Below, one piece after another: positions 46,220 through 54,231 of a DNA stretch of 61,631 nucleotides. Both the position numbers and the translations under genes were made by a program. Origin of the DNA: Alphaproteobacteria bacterium HGW-Alphaproteobacteria-1 (GTDB taxonomy: Bacteria > Pseudomonadota > Alphaproteobacteria > Rhodobacterales > Rhodobacteraceae); contig PHEQ01000017.1 in assembly GCA_002842985.1 (NCBI GenBank), positions 38,984 to 100,614 of the forward strand, in the 5' to 3' direction. The notes below the pieces were generated by a model. The model did no database searches. It was not told where the DNA came from and saw only the letters and a list, made by a program, of their open reading frames with translations. The stretch's first letter is position 1. The number at the start of each line of letters is the position of its first letter.

Positions 46220-46866
46220 CGCCCCGCCTCCGCCTTGCGGCGCTTGTGCTCCTGCGCGATCCGGGCCTTGAGATAGTCACCCGGCACATCGCGCAATTGC
46301 CGAAGCCAGCGGGCATCGGCGGCGACATGGCTGTCGGCAAAGACCCGGCGCACCTCGATCGGTCCGGTGCTGCGCAGGCGCGCGATGCCTGGGGTAGGCC
46401 CGCTATTGGTGCTGCCGTCGCCCGTGCCCGACGCGCGCCCGTCGCCGCGCCCGATCGGAGCGGCCATCTCCGGACCCTCTGCGCGCGCGGGAAAGGCCAT
46501 GATCGTGTCGGGATCAAGCGCCGTTCCGGCGTAAAACGCGGCGAGCAGATCAAAATTCGCCGCCGCCTGCGCGTCGCCCGCCGCGCGCCCCTGGTCATAG
46601 GCTTCGAGCGCCGCCGCAGGGTTACCCCGTCGTAATTCCGCATTGCCGAGGTTGAGCATCATCCCCGCCTTTGCAAAATCCCTCGCGGCTCGGTCCAACT
46701 CGCCCGCGCGATACCACGCCACGCCCCGCCAGCCGGGATCGCCCAGGAGCGCTGCCGCCACGCGCGGCACCCCGAGCGCCAGCGCCACCCGGCCAAAGGG
46801 GTCCGCTCCGCCAAGCGCCAGTGCGACGGCCCCCGCCAGCACAGAGACAAGCGCCACCGCCCTCAT
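46216..46866 (-). CDS. TPR-containing Bat operon protein (BatC/E-like)
   Basis: The 216-residue protein has an N-terminal hydrophobic anchor (VALVSVLAGAVALALGG) and TPR-like helices (WYRAGELDRAARDFAKAGMMLNLGNAELRRGNPAAALEAYDQGRAAGD), then a low-complexity Gly/Ser region. It matches the TPR member of Bat operons. Four-base overlaps tie it to both neighbours. Confidence 0.72.
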   Translation of the reverse strand: MRAVALVSVLAGAVALALGGADPFGRVALALGVPRVAAALLGDPGWRGVAWYRAGELDRAARDFAKAGMMLNLGNAELRRGNPAAALEAYDQGRAAGDAQAAANFDLLAAFYAGTALDPDTIMAFPARAEGPEMAAPIGRGDGRASGTGDGSTNSGPTPGIARLRSTGPIEVRRVFADSHVAADARWLRQLRDVPGDYLKARIAQEHKRRKAEAGR

Positions 46867-47747
46867 GATCCCGCCCGCCGAAAGAGGACCAGCACGGGCA
46901 ACAGCGCCAGCGCCAGCAGATAGCGCCCCAGATCATGCCAGAACAGAAGCCTGTAGCCCTGCCGTTCCAGCCGTGGCCGCGCGCCATCCGAGAGCCAGGC
47001 CGCCAGCGCCCCGGCCTCCTGCGGCGCGAACACGCGGCCGCCGCCCGCCGCCAGAACCGCGCCTTGCGGCGCGTCCGTGACAACCGAGACCCGCGCGCCC
47101 GCCTCGGCGATTTGTGCCGCCTCCGCCAATGCCTGCGCGCCCACCCCCGCGCCGCCGGTCAGCATCACCACGTCGCCCGCCAGCACCTCGGCCAGCCGCA
47201 ACCGCTCGCGCGCCAACGCCAGCGCGCGCGCGGGCGATGCCCCCTCATCGGGCACCGTTTCGGCGTCGAGCACCAGAAGCGTCTGCGCCAGTTCGCGGTG
47301 ATCCGCGCTCATGTCGAACGCCGTGTAGGCATCGCCCGCAAACACGATCAGTCCCGCTGGCCGCGCGCCCAGCCCCGTCACCGCCAGTTGCACCGCCGCC
47401 CGCATGTCGGGCCAGCCGGGACCGTCGGCAAAGCCCGCAGAGAGGTCCACCACGAAAAGCACCCCGTCGAGATTGCGATAGGAGACCGCGTCGCGCCGCT
47501 CCACCGCCGGTCCCGCCAGTGCCAGCGCCAGAAGCGCGGCCAGCACCAGCGACGCTCCAGATGTCGCACCGCGCGCGGCACCGCCCGCGACGCGCCCCAT
47601 CGCAGCCATCGCCGCCAGCAGACCGGGATCGGCCACGCGCCCCCAGTCGCCCGCCGCCCCCCGCCGCCGCCAGAGCCAGAGCGCGGCAAGCCCCAGCAGG
47701 GGCAGCGCCCAGAGCCATTCGGGGTGCAGGACCGTTACCCCGCTCAT
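46863..47747 (-). CDS. BatB-like von Willebrand A domain membrane protein with degenerate MIDAS
   Basis: The 294-residue protein has N- and C-terminal membrane helices (LWALPLLGLAALWLW and YLLALALLPVLVLF) around a vWA domain. The metal-binding DxSxS is changed to DLSAG (VVDLSAGFADG), and the late Asp motif is replaced by LTGGAGVG, so metal binding is doubtful. It overlaps BatA and the TPR gene by four bases each. Confidence 0.75.
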   Translation of the reverse strand: MSGVTVLHPEWLWALPLLGLAALWLWRRRGAAGDWGRVADPGLLAAMAAMGRVAGGAARGATSGASLVLAALLALALAGPAVERRDAVSYRNLDGVLFVVDLSAGFADGPGWPDMRAAVQLAVTGLGARPAGLIVFAGDAYTAFDMSADHRELAQTLLVLDAETVPDEGASPARALALARERLRLAEVLAGDVVMLTGGAGVGAQALAEAAQIAEAGARVSVVTDAPQGAVLAAGGGRVFAPQEAGALAAWLSDGARPRLERQGYRLLFWHDLGRYLLALALLPVLVLFRRAGS

Positions 47748-48694
47748 CGCGGCCCCCGCCACAGCATCGTCAGCGTCAGAACAAGCGCGGCACCCGCAGG
47801 CCAGCGCCACCAGTCGCGGTGAATCTCGGCCGAGAGGCCTGCGCTCTCGGTCGCCTCCAGCCGGTCGAGCGCCGCGCCCACGGCCTCCAGATCGGCCATG
47901 TCGCGCACCCGAAAATAGCTGCCACCCGAGACGTCGGCGATGGCACGGAGCGTGGCGGCGTCGACTACGCCGCGCTCACCCGGCTCGGCGCTCTCGATGT
48001 CCTTGGGCCCCAGCGCGATGGTGTGCACCCGCACCCCCATCCGCGCCGCGAGGGACGCCACCCCGCGCGGATCGGTCTGGCCCGCGTTGTTCTCGCCATC
48101 CGACAGCAGGATCACTACGCGCGATGCCGCCTCTGACCCCTCCATCCGCTTGAGCGCAAGGCCAAGGCCGTCCGAGATGTTCGTCGCGCGCCCAGAGATG
48201 CCGATTTCCGCCTGCTCGATCCGCCGTGCCACGGCCTCGGTATCATGGGTGAACGGGGCGGCCACATAGGCCTCGGAGCCGAACAGGACAAGCGCCACCC
48301 GGTCGCCGCCGCGACGACGGAGGAACTCGGCACCGACCTTGCGCACGGCCTCCAGCCGACTGATCTCGGTGCCATCGAGATGAAAATCCGTGCGCACCAT
48401 GGACCCCGAGAGATCGAGCACCACGGCAAGATCGCGCCCGCTCAGCTTGAGCGCGCGCACCGGGTCGAGATCGCGCGGACCCGACAGCGCCAGCACGACC
48501 AGGCCCCAGATCAGCCAGGGAAAAACCGCACCGCCGCGCGCCCGCCCGGTGCCCCGCGCGGCGCGCGCCAGATCGGTTCCGATGCGCCCCGGCACCATCA
48601 ACCAGCCACCGCCAGAGACCGGCGGCAACAGGTGGCCAAGCAGCCATGGCAGGGGCAAAAGGGCCAGCGCCCAGGGCGCGGCCAGATCAAACAT
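47744..48694 (-). CDS. BatA-like von Willebrand A domain membrane protein
   Basis: The 316-residue vWA protein has an intact MIDAS: DLSGSM in VVLDLSGSMVRTDF, Thr in ATNISDGLGLAL and Asp in LLSDGENNAG. Two N-terminal hydrophobic helices and a C-terminal helix anchor it in the inner membrane. The first membrane helix starts MFDLAAPWALALLPLPWLLG, which fixes the start at 48694 inside a longer open frame. It overlaps the DUF4381-like gene by 8 bp. Confidence 0.82.
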   Translation of the reverse strand: MFDLAAPWALALLPLPWLLGHLLPPVSGGGWLMVPGRIGTDLARAARGTGRARGGAVFPWLIWGLVVLALSGPRDLDPVRALKLSGRDLAVVLDLSGSMVRTDFHLDGTEISRLEAVRKVGAEFLRRRGGDRVALVLFGSEAYVAAPFTHDTEAVARRIEQAEIGISGRATNISDGLGLALKRMEGSEAASRVVILLSDGENNAGQTDPRGVASLAARMGVRVHTIALGPKDIESAEPGERGVVDAATLRAIADVSGGSYFRVRDMADLEAVGAALDRLEATESAGLSAEIHRDWWRWPAGAALVLTLTMLWRGPR

Positions 48695-49058
48695 GGCGGC
48701 GCAACGCCGCTTCGAGCGCGTCGAGATCGGGCTCCGAATCGCGCCGGTACAGCGTCGGTTGCACGTCGGTATAGAGGTCGGGCAGATGCGCGCGCGCCAG
48801 ATGCAGAAGCGCCACGCGCCGCACCGCCGCCTCCTGCCCCGACAGCGCATCGAGCCGGTCGACCAGCCTCGGCGCGGGCGGGGCCGCCTGCTGCCGCCGC
48901 GCGAGCAGCCGCACCAGCCCCGCCACCCCGAAGGCAAGCGCCGCCCCGAGCGCCACCGCCGCCGCCAGATCGGCGGGCGCGCCACCCGCCGCCCCCCCGG
49001 GCAGGCGGATGTCGTGGAGCGCGGCCAGCATCGCCGCCTCATCAAGCGCCCCGCTCAT
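48687..49058 (-). CDS. DUF4381-like single-helix membrane protein
   Basis: The 123-residue protein has one transmembrane helix (AAAVALGAALAFGVAGLVRLL) and a helical cytoplasmic tail (VDRLDALSGQEAAVRRVALLHLARAHLPDLY). It occupies the position held by DUF4381 proteins between DUF58 and BatA genes. The family call rests mainly on context. Confidence 0.65.
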   Translation of the reverse strand: MSGALDEAAMLAALHDIRLPGGAAGGAPADLAAAVALGAALAFGVAGLVRLLARRQQAAPPAPRLVDRLDALSGQEAAVRRVALLHLARAHLPDLYTDVQPTLYRRDSEPDLDALEAALRRHV

Positions 49059-49951
49059 GGCGCGCGCCCCTCGGCGGCGAGCCGCCGCGCGGTCTGTGAC
49101 GGGTGGTCTGCCGCATCGAGCACCAGCGCGCTTTGCCCCGCGATCTCGGCGCGGTCGGTCGGCGGCGCGGCGGGCCCATCCGATCCCAGTTGCAGCGTGA
49201 CGGGCGCACCACCCATAGGCCGGATCGGATAACGCCCCGGCGGCAAGCGCCCGGCCAGCGCCTCGGTCACGAGAAAAAGCCGTAGCGCGCGCCTGCGCCC
49301 AAGCGCACCCAGCCGGTCGGCCAACCCCTCGCCGGGCGTCTCGAAGCCCGAGGCGAGCACGATCTCGGCCCCGGTCGGGGCAAGCCGCGCCGCCGGTTCC
49401 AGCATCGCGTCAAGGGCCGGATCAACCGCCCCGTCCCGCGTCGCCGCAAGCCCTGCCGCATGGGCGCGCACCATGGCGCCGATCACCTCCAGCATCCCGC
49501 GCGCGCGCCCCCCGGGGCGCACCACCTCTGCGCCATCCGCGCTCAGCGCGAGCAGCCCCACGCGCCCGCCCTCCTCCACGGTCTGCCAGCCGATCAGCGC
49601 CAGCGCCTCGGCGGCGGCGACCGAGAGAAAGACGCGCCCGACCCCCCAGAACATCGATGGTCGGAAATCGGCCACAAGCAGGGTCACGCGGTCGCGCTCG
49701 GCGCTGAACTCGCGCAGGTGAAGCCGTCCGGTGCGCGCGCTCGTGCCCCGATCGATCCGCCTTATGTCGTCGCCGGGGACATAGGCGCGCGTGCCCGCCA
49801 TCTCGAGCCCCTGGCCGCGCGCACGGATGGACACCCCGCCGGGCAGCGCCGCCGTCACCGACGCACGGCGCGCCGCCAGCGCCTCGTGGCGCAGCGCGAT
49901 CAGCGTCTCGGCGGCAAGCGCCACGCCGGGGGCGTCGAGCGGCGCCCTCAC
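49055..49951 (-). CDS. DUF58 domain protein
   Basis: The 298-residue protein has the DUF58 core motif YVPGDDIRRIDRGTSARTGRLHLREFSAERDRVTLLVADFRPSMFWG, a vWA-like fold seen in MoxR-linked operons. It overlaps the MoxR gene by four bases and the DUF4381-like gene by four. It probably works with the MoxR ATPase in folding or assembly of the membrane vWA proteins. Confidence 0.85.
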   Translation of the reverse strand: MRAPLDAPGVALAAETLIALRHEALAARRASVTAALPGGVSIRARGQGLEMAGTRAYVPGDDIRRIDRGTSARTGRLHLREFSAERDRVTLLVADFRPSMFWGVGRVFLSVAAAEALALIGWQTVEEGGRVGLLALSADGAEVVRPGGRARGMLEVIGAMVRAHAAGLAATRDGAVDPALDAMLEPAARLAPTGAEIVLASGFETPGEGLADRLGALGRRRALRLFLVTEALAGRLPPGRYPIRPMGGAPVTLQLGSDGPAAPPTDRAEIAGQSALVLDAADHPSQTARRLAAEGRAP

Positions 49952-50901
49952 AGCGGCTCGACCTTTGCCAGAAGATCGGCCACCACCGCGCGCGGCGCAC
50001 GCCCCTCGGCCACCGCCGACCAGCGCAGCACCATCCGGTGCGCAAGCGCGTCGGGGGCGAGGTCCGCCACATCCTCGGGTAGCGCGTAATCGCGGCCCCG
50101 CAGCCAGGCCCGCGCCCGCGCCGCCGCCGCCAGCGCCAGCGAGCCGCGCGGCGAGACGGCATGTTCGATGTCGGCGGCAAGCGGGCCTTGCCGCGTGGCC
50201 ATCACCAGCCGGACGATGTAATCGCGCAGCTCGGGTGCCAGATGCACCGACGCCGCCTCTCGCTGGGCAGCCTTGAGCGTGGCGGGGTCTAGCGCGGAGG
50301 GCTTGGCCGTCGTCGGACCCGCAACGCTCTCGGCCTCGACCAGATCAAGGATGCGCCGCTCGGTTTCGGCATCGGGCAGGTGCAGCACCGTATAGAGCAG
50401 GAAGCGGTCGAGCTGTGCCTCCGGCAGCGGAAAGGTGCCGTCATGCTCGATCGGGTTTTGCGTGGCGACCACGAGGAAGGGCGCGGGCAAGCGATGCGTC
50501 TCGCCGCCCGCCGTCACCTGCCCCTCGGCCATCGCCTCCAGAAGCGCCGACTGCACTTTGGGCGGGGCGCGGTTGATCTCATCGACCAGCACGAGGTTGC
50601 TGAAGACCGGGCCCGGCAGAAACTCGGTCGTGCCGTCATGGGGGTGATAGACCGGCGTGCCGGTCAGATCCGAGGGCACCAGATCAGGCGTGCACTGGAT
50701 GCGCGCGAACCGGCCCGAGACGCCTGCGGCCAGCGCCTTGACCGCGCGGGTCTTGGCCACGCCGGGCGGCCCCTCGATCAGAAGATGCCCGCCCGCCACG
50801 AGCGCGATCATCAGCCGCTCGATCAGCCGCTCCTGTCCCGCCAGCGCGCCGCCGAGCGCGGATTCAAGCGCGGTCATGCGGTCCTGTGCCTCAGATGCCA
50901 T
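49948..50901 (-). CDS. MoxR-family AAA+ ATPase
   Basis: The 317-residue ATPase has Walker A GPPGVAKT, Walker B LVLVDEINRAPPKVQSALLEAM, sensor 1 VVATQNPIEHDGTFPLPEAQLDRF and the C-terminal lid (HAVSPRGSLALAAAARARAWL). MoxR ATPases are chaperones for vWA-containing complexes. It is the first gene of the operon; GGAGGG upstream supports the ATG at 50901, with 50916 as alternative. Confidence 0.9.
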   Translation of the reverse strand: MASEAQDRMTALESALGGALAGQERLIERLMIALVAGGHLLIEGPPGVAKTRAVKALAAGVSGRFARIQCTPDLVPSDLTGTPVYHPHDGTTEFLPGPVFSNLVLVDEINRAPPKVQSALLEAMAEGQVTAGGETHRLPAPFLVVATQNPIEHDGTFPLPEAQLDRFLLYTVLHLPDAETERRILDLVEAESVAGPTTAKPSALDPATLKAAQREAASVHLAPELRDYIVRLVMATRQGPLAADIEHAVSPRGSLALAAAARARAWLRGRDYALPEDVADLAPDALAHRMVLRWSAVAEGRAPRAVVADLLAKVEPL

Positions 50902-50990
50902 GCGCGCCCTCCCCATGTTGCGGCCCGCAGCAGGACCCGTGCGGTCAGGCTAGCGCCAAAACGGGGAGACGGGAAAGACCGCCCTTGGTC

Positions 50991-51905
50991 TTAGCCGCCG
51001 ATCGGGCGGCAGGCCGGATCGAGCAGCGGGGCAAAGCGCGCGTCCTGCATGGTGGCCTGTGCGCGCGCATGCAGGTCCGCGAACTCCGCCGCGATGAAGG
51101 CAAGGAAATCGGGGCCGTTGGTCTCGGCTACCGGGGTCTCGGCCACGGCGTGCAGCATCAGGATATCGAACGGGCAGAGCGCGGGCGGATTGGTGCCCAG
51201 AAGCGCGCGGCGATATTCAGGGGTTCCCGGCCTTGGGGGGCGCGCCATGCGCAAGGGGCGCTCTTCAAGCTTGGACAGGTAGGGTGTTTCGGCGTCGATA
51301 TGCAGGATGTCCATGCCGAAGGTGAAGGCCTGGAACAACTCCTCGATCAGGATCGACCGGAAATAGAGCGCATCAGCGGCGTCGCCCGCGCCCGCGGCCT
51401 GTTCCACAAGGATATGCGTGACCGCACCCCGCCGTCCGAAAAAGGTCTGCGCCATCGCCGGGGCGATGGCCGTCCAGTCGTGGCGCGGCGGCAGGCCGAG
51501 GGCAAAGCGCGCCTCCATCCAGGCGATGTCGCGGCTCATCCCCGTCTCGGGCGCGGAACCGGAGCGCAACCGCAACAGGACCTGCGCGCTTTCCAGACAG
51601 TCTTGGGCCTCGCCCGCCTCGATCAGGCGCGGGGCGCGCCCATGGACATGGCCCAGAAGGGCCGTGAAGGCGTCGAGAATGGCGCGGGTCTCGGGGCGCG
51701 GGGCCTCACCCAGAAGGCAGATATCGGCACGGAGCAGCGCGCGCCCGCTGATCCGCACCGGGATTGATAGATCGCGGCCGACCATGGTCTCGCGCAGCTC
51801 ATAGCTCCAGCCACGTCGCGCCATCACGAGCCACTCGGCCTCTTGCGCCACGATGGGCGCAGGCAGGCAGAGCAGGAGGACGGCAAGTGACGCGCGCACA
51901 ATCAT
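50991..51905 (-). CDS. Secreted protein of unknown function
   Basis: The 304-residue protein has a signal peptide (MIVRASLAVLLLCLPAPIVAQ). The later part contains the helix-rich segment ILIEELFQAFTFGMDIL, faintly like DUF2927 exported proteins, but I cannot confirm it. The gene lies 89 bp upstream of the moxR operon on the same strand and is divergent from the SDR gene. The start at 51905 is chosen for the signal peptide; the frame is open much further upstream across the SDR gene. Function unknown. Confidence 0.65.
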   Translation of the reverse strand: MIVRASLAVLLLCLPAPIVAQEAEWLVMARRGWSYELRETMVGRDLSIPVRISGRALLRADICLLGEAPRPETRAILDAFTALLGHVHGRAPRLIEAGEAQDCLESAQVLLRLRSGSAPETGMSRDIAWMEARFALGLPPRHDWTAIAPAMAQTFFGRRGAVTHILVEQAAGAGDAADALYFRSILIEELFQAFTFGMDILHIDAETPYLSKLEERPLRMARPPRPGTPEYRRALLGTNPPALCPFDILMLHAVAETPVAETNGPDFLAFIAAEFADLHARAQATMQDARFAPLLDPACRPIGG

Positions 51906-51956
51906 GGTGGGGAGCTTAGACCGGCCGCGCTCCCTTTCCAGCCCGACAATTTGGTT

Positions 51957-51996
51957 TTGACAGGGCGGCGCGGGCACAGTATTGAACGTATGTTCA
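51957..51996 (+). promoter_or_regulatory. Promoter with overlapping palindromic operator for the SDR gene
   Basis: TTGACA at 51957-51962 is followed after 17 bases by TATTGA (51980-51985). The perfect palindrome TGAAC-GTAT-GTTCA (51983-51996) overlaps the -10, a layout expected for repression by a TetR-type regulator. The AAAGGAGG ribosome site of the SDR gene follows directly. No TetR gene is in the window. Confidence 0.6.
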
Positions 51997-52013
51997 TTTA
52001 AAGGAGGTCCCCC

Positions 52014-52769
52014 ATGCGCATCACCGACACAGCCGCGATCATCACCGGCGGGGCCTCGGGGCTTGGCGAGGCGACGGCACGGCATTTTCGTGCGCAGGGC
52101 GCCGAGGTCACGCTGCTGGACCGCGATGGCGCGCGCGGCGCGGAGGTAGCCGCCGAGATCGGAGCCACCTTTGCCCAGACCGATGTGACCGACGAGGCCT
52201 CGGTCGGCGCCGCCATCGAGGCTGCCAAAGCCGCAATGGGCCGGATCACGGCGGTGATCAACTGCGCCGGGATCGCCACCGGGGCCAAGGTGCTGGGCCG
52301 CGACGGGCCGCACCCGCTCGATGCCTTCCGGCGCACGCTTGACATCAACCTTGTCGGCACGTTCAACGTCGCGCGCCTTGCCGCCGCGGAAATGGCCGGA
52401 AACGCCCCCGACGCGGACGGCGCGCGGGGCGTGATCGTCAACACCGCCTCCATCGCCGCCTTTGACGGGCAGAAGGGCCAGGCCGCCTATGCCGCCTCCA
52501 AGGGGGGGATCGTGGCACTGTCGCTGCCGATGGCGCGGGATCTGGCGCGCGAGGGCATTCGCGTGATGGCGATCGCGCCGGGGATCTTCGCCACGCCGAT
52601 GATGCGCGGCCTGCCGCAGGAGGTGCAGGACAGCCTTGCCGACGAGGTGACATTTCCCAAGCGGCTCGGCGATCCGGCAGAATATGCGCGTCTGGCGGCC
52701 TTCATCGTCGAATGCGGCTACCTCAACGGCGAGGTGATCCGCCTCGACGGCGCGCTCAGGATGCAGTGA
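52014..52769 (+). CDS. Short-chain dehydrogenase (type 2 3-hydroxyacyl-CoA dehydrogenase-like)
   Basis: The 251-residue SDR has the cofactor motif ITGGASGLGEATARHF, NCAG (INCAGIATGAK), the catalytic Ser in VNTASIAAFDGQKGQ and YAASK. The sequence closely follows the HSD17B10/type 2 3-hydroxyacyl-CoA dehydrogenase group, which oxidises short and branched 3-hydroxyacyl-CoA with NAD+. AAAGGAGG gives a strong ribosome site. A likely fatty-acid-type operator overlaps its promoter. Its 3' end overlaps the convergent PIG-L fusion gene by 14 bp. Confidence 0.87.
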   Translation: MRITDTAAIITGGASGLGEATARHFRAQGAEVTLLDRDGARGAEVAAEIGATFAQTDVTDEASVGAAIEAAKAAMGRITAVINCAGIATGAKVLGRDGPHPLDAFRRTLDINLVGTFNVARLAAAEMAGNAPDADGARGVIVNTASIAAFDGQKGQAAYAASKGGIVALSLPMARDLAREGIRVMAIAPGIFATPMMRGLPQEVQDSLADEVTFPKRLGDPAEYARLAAFIVECGYLNGEVIRLDGALRMQ

Positions 52770-54162
52770 CCGCAAAGAGCGGCACGCGCAGGAACCGCTC
52801 GGGGCCGAGCGCGAAATCGTAGCGCGCAACCCCGTCCCATTGCGGCAGGTAGGGCGCGAAGAGCGCGCGTTTGGCCTCGCGGTCGGGTGTAACCGTCAGC
52901 CCCGCGCCCGCCATGCCCTCGCCGTAGCTCAGCAGCGTGGGCACGCCCGCCCGCAGCGCCGCCGCGCGCACAGCATGGTGCACAAGCACATGCTCGCGGT
53001 GGCCATATTCGCCGACCTCGTTATGGGTGATCACGATATCGGGCGCATAGAGGCGCATCGCCCCTTCCGCCGCGGCCGTGAGCAGCGGGAAAAGCGGATG
53101 ACGCGCCAGCGCGCGCCGGGGCCGCTCGCGAAGGTCCTCCGGATCTGACGGCAGCGAGATGAAGCGGCGCAGCGTGCGCGGGCCGCCCTCGACGGCAAAG
53201 GGATATTGCACATGCGCCACCCCGAGAGAGGCACAGACCCGCGCCAGCGCGTCGAGCCGTGTCGTGGTATCCGCCCGCCCTTCGGCGGGGTGGAAGAAAC
53301 AGGCAACGGTCACCTCTGCACGCGGCGCGATCTCGGAGAGAAGGCCACCCGCGAAGAGCACCTCGTCATCCTGATGCGCGGTGCACACAAGCACGCGCTT
53401 ACCGTCGAAATCGCCGAGTTCCGGGCAGAGGGCGGCGACCGCCGGGCCGGTCTCCAGCACGCGGAACCGCTTGTCGTGCGCCACGTCAAAAAGACCGTCA
53501 GCTGGCGCGCGCGCCAGCCCGCGCGCCACCATGTCGTGCGCGGCCTCCCGCACGAGCCCATGGGCGTAATCGCCATGCATGAGCCAGGCGCGCGGCGCCA
53601 GCGCGGGCCAGATCGCGGCCAGTTCGTCCAGGCGTCCCGCCTTGCCACCATCGAGATGCACCATATCCACCGGCCCGATGGGCAGGCTGCGTGCCACCTC
53701 GCGCAGACCCGCAACCGCCTCGGCCCGGATCAGCCGGAACCGATCGGCAAAGCGCTGCTCGAGCCAGGCCGCCGCCGCCGGAACAAAGACCTCCACCGGC
53801 GGCCAGAACGGGCGCAACCGTTCGGCCAGGTCGATCCCCACCACCCGCAGATCGGGATTGGCATGAAGCGCCAGAAGCACCGCATGCCCCCCCGCCACGC
53901 CGACCTCGACGAAAGCGCGCGACCGCTGCGCCATGCCCACCAGCGCGCGGCGCTTGGCGGCCATTTCCGGCGCAAAGCCAACCTCGTGAAAATTCTCGAC
54001 CTTGTTGGCATAAAGCACGTTGCCGTTGATCACCGCCGGCTCACCCGCCGCCTCGAGTGCGGCGAGGATGGCCCCATTGAGCCCGGCCAGATCATGCAGG
54101 AACGGCTCGGAGACAAGGATTTCCTCGCAGCGGTCCGCCGCCCCTGCCATTGACACGCTCAT
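52756..54162 (-). CDS. Fusion of class I methyltransferase-like and PIG-L deacetylase domains
   Basis: The 468-residue protein joins two domains. Residues about 60-240 form a class I SAM methyltransferase-like fold (FVEVGVAGGHAVLLALHANPDLRVVGIDL at 84-112; VDMVHLDGGKAGRLDELAAIWPAL at 165-188). Residues about 255-468 form a PIG-L/LmbE deacetylase with TAHQDDEVLFAGG (262-267 for AHQDDE, Gln replacing the usual Pro) and HNEVGEYGHREHVLVHHAV. A GGAG site selects the ATG at 54162; the frame extends to 54225. Such fusions suggest modification of a sugar or glycoconjugate. The substrate is unknown. Confidence 0.78.
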   Translation of the reverse strand: MSVSMAGAADRCEEILVSEPFLHDLAGLNGAILAALEAAGEPAVINGNVLYANKVENFHEVGFAPEMAAKRRALVGMAQRSRAFVEVGVAGGHAVLLALHANPDLRVVGIDLAERLRPFWPPVEVFVPAAAAWLEQRFADRFRLIRAEAVAGLREVARSLPIGPVDMVHLDGGKAGRLDELAAIWPALAPRAWLMHGDYAHGLVREAAHDMVARGLARAPADGLFDVAHDKRFRVLETGPAVAALCPELGDFDGKRVLVCTAHQDDEVLFAGGLLSEIAPRAEVTVACFFHPAEGRADTTTRLDALARVCASLGVAHVQYPFAVEGGPRTLRRFISLPSDPEDLRERPRRALARHPLFPLLTAAAEGAMRLYAPDIVITHNEVGEYGHREHVLVHHAVRAAALRAGVPTLLSYGEGMAGAGLTVTPDREAKRALFAPYLPQWDGVARYDFALGPERFLRVPLFAVTAS

Positions 54163-54231
54163 ACCGCTGCTCCCGGTCTTGCCCTGATTGGCCGCGATCA
54201 TAGCGACGGGCACCCGGGCAGACAAAGGAAA

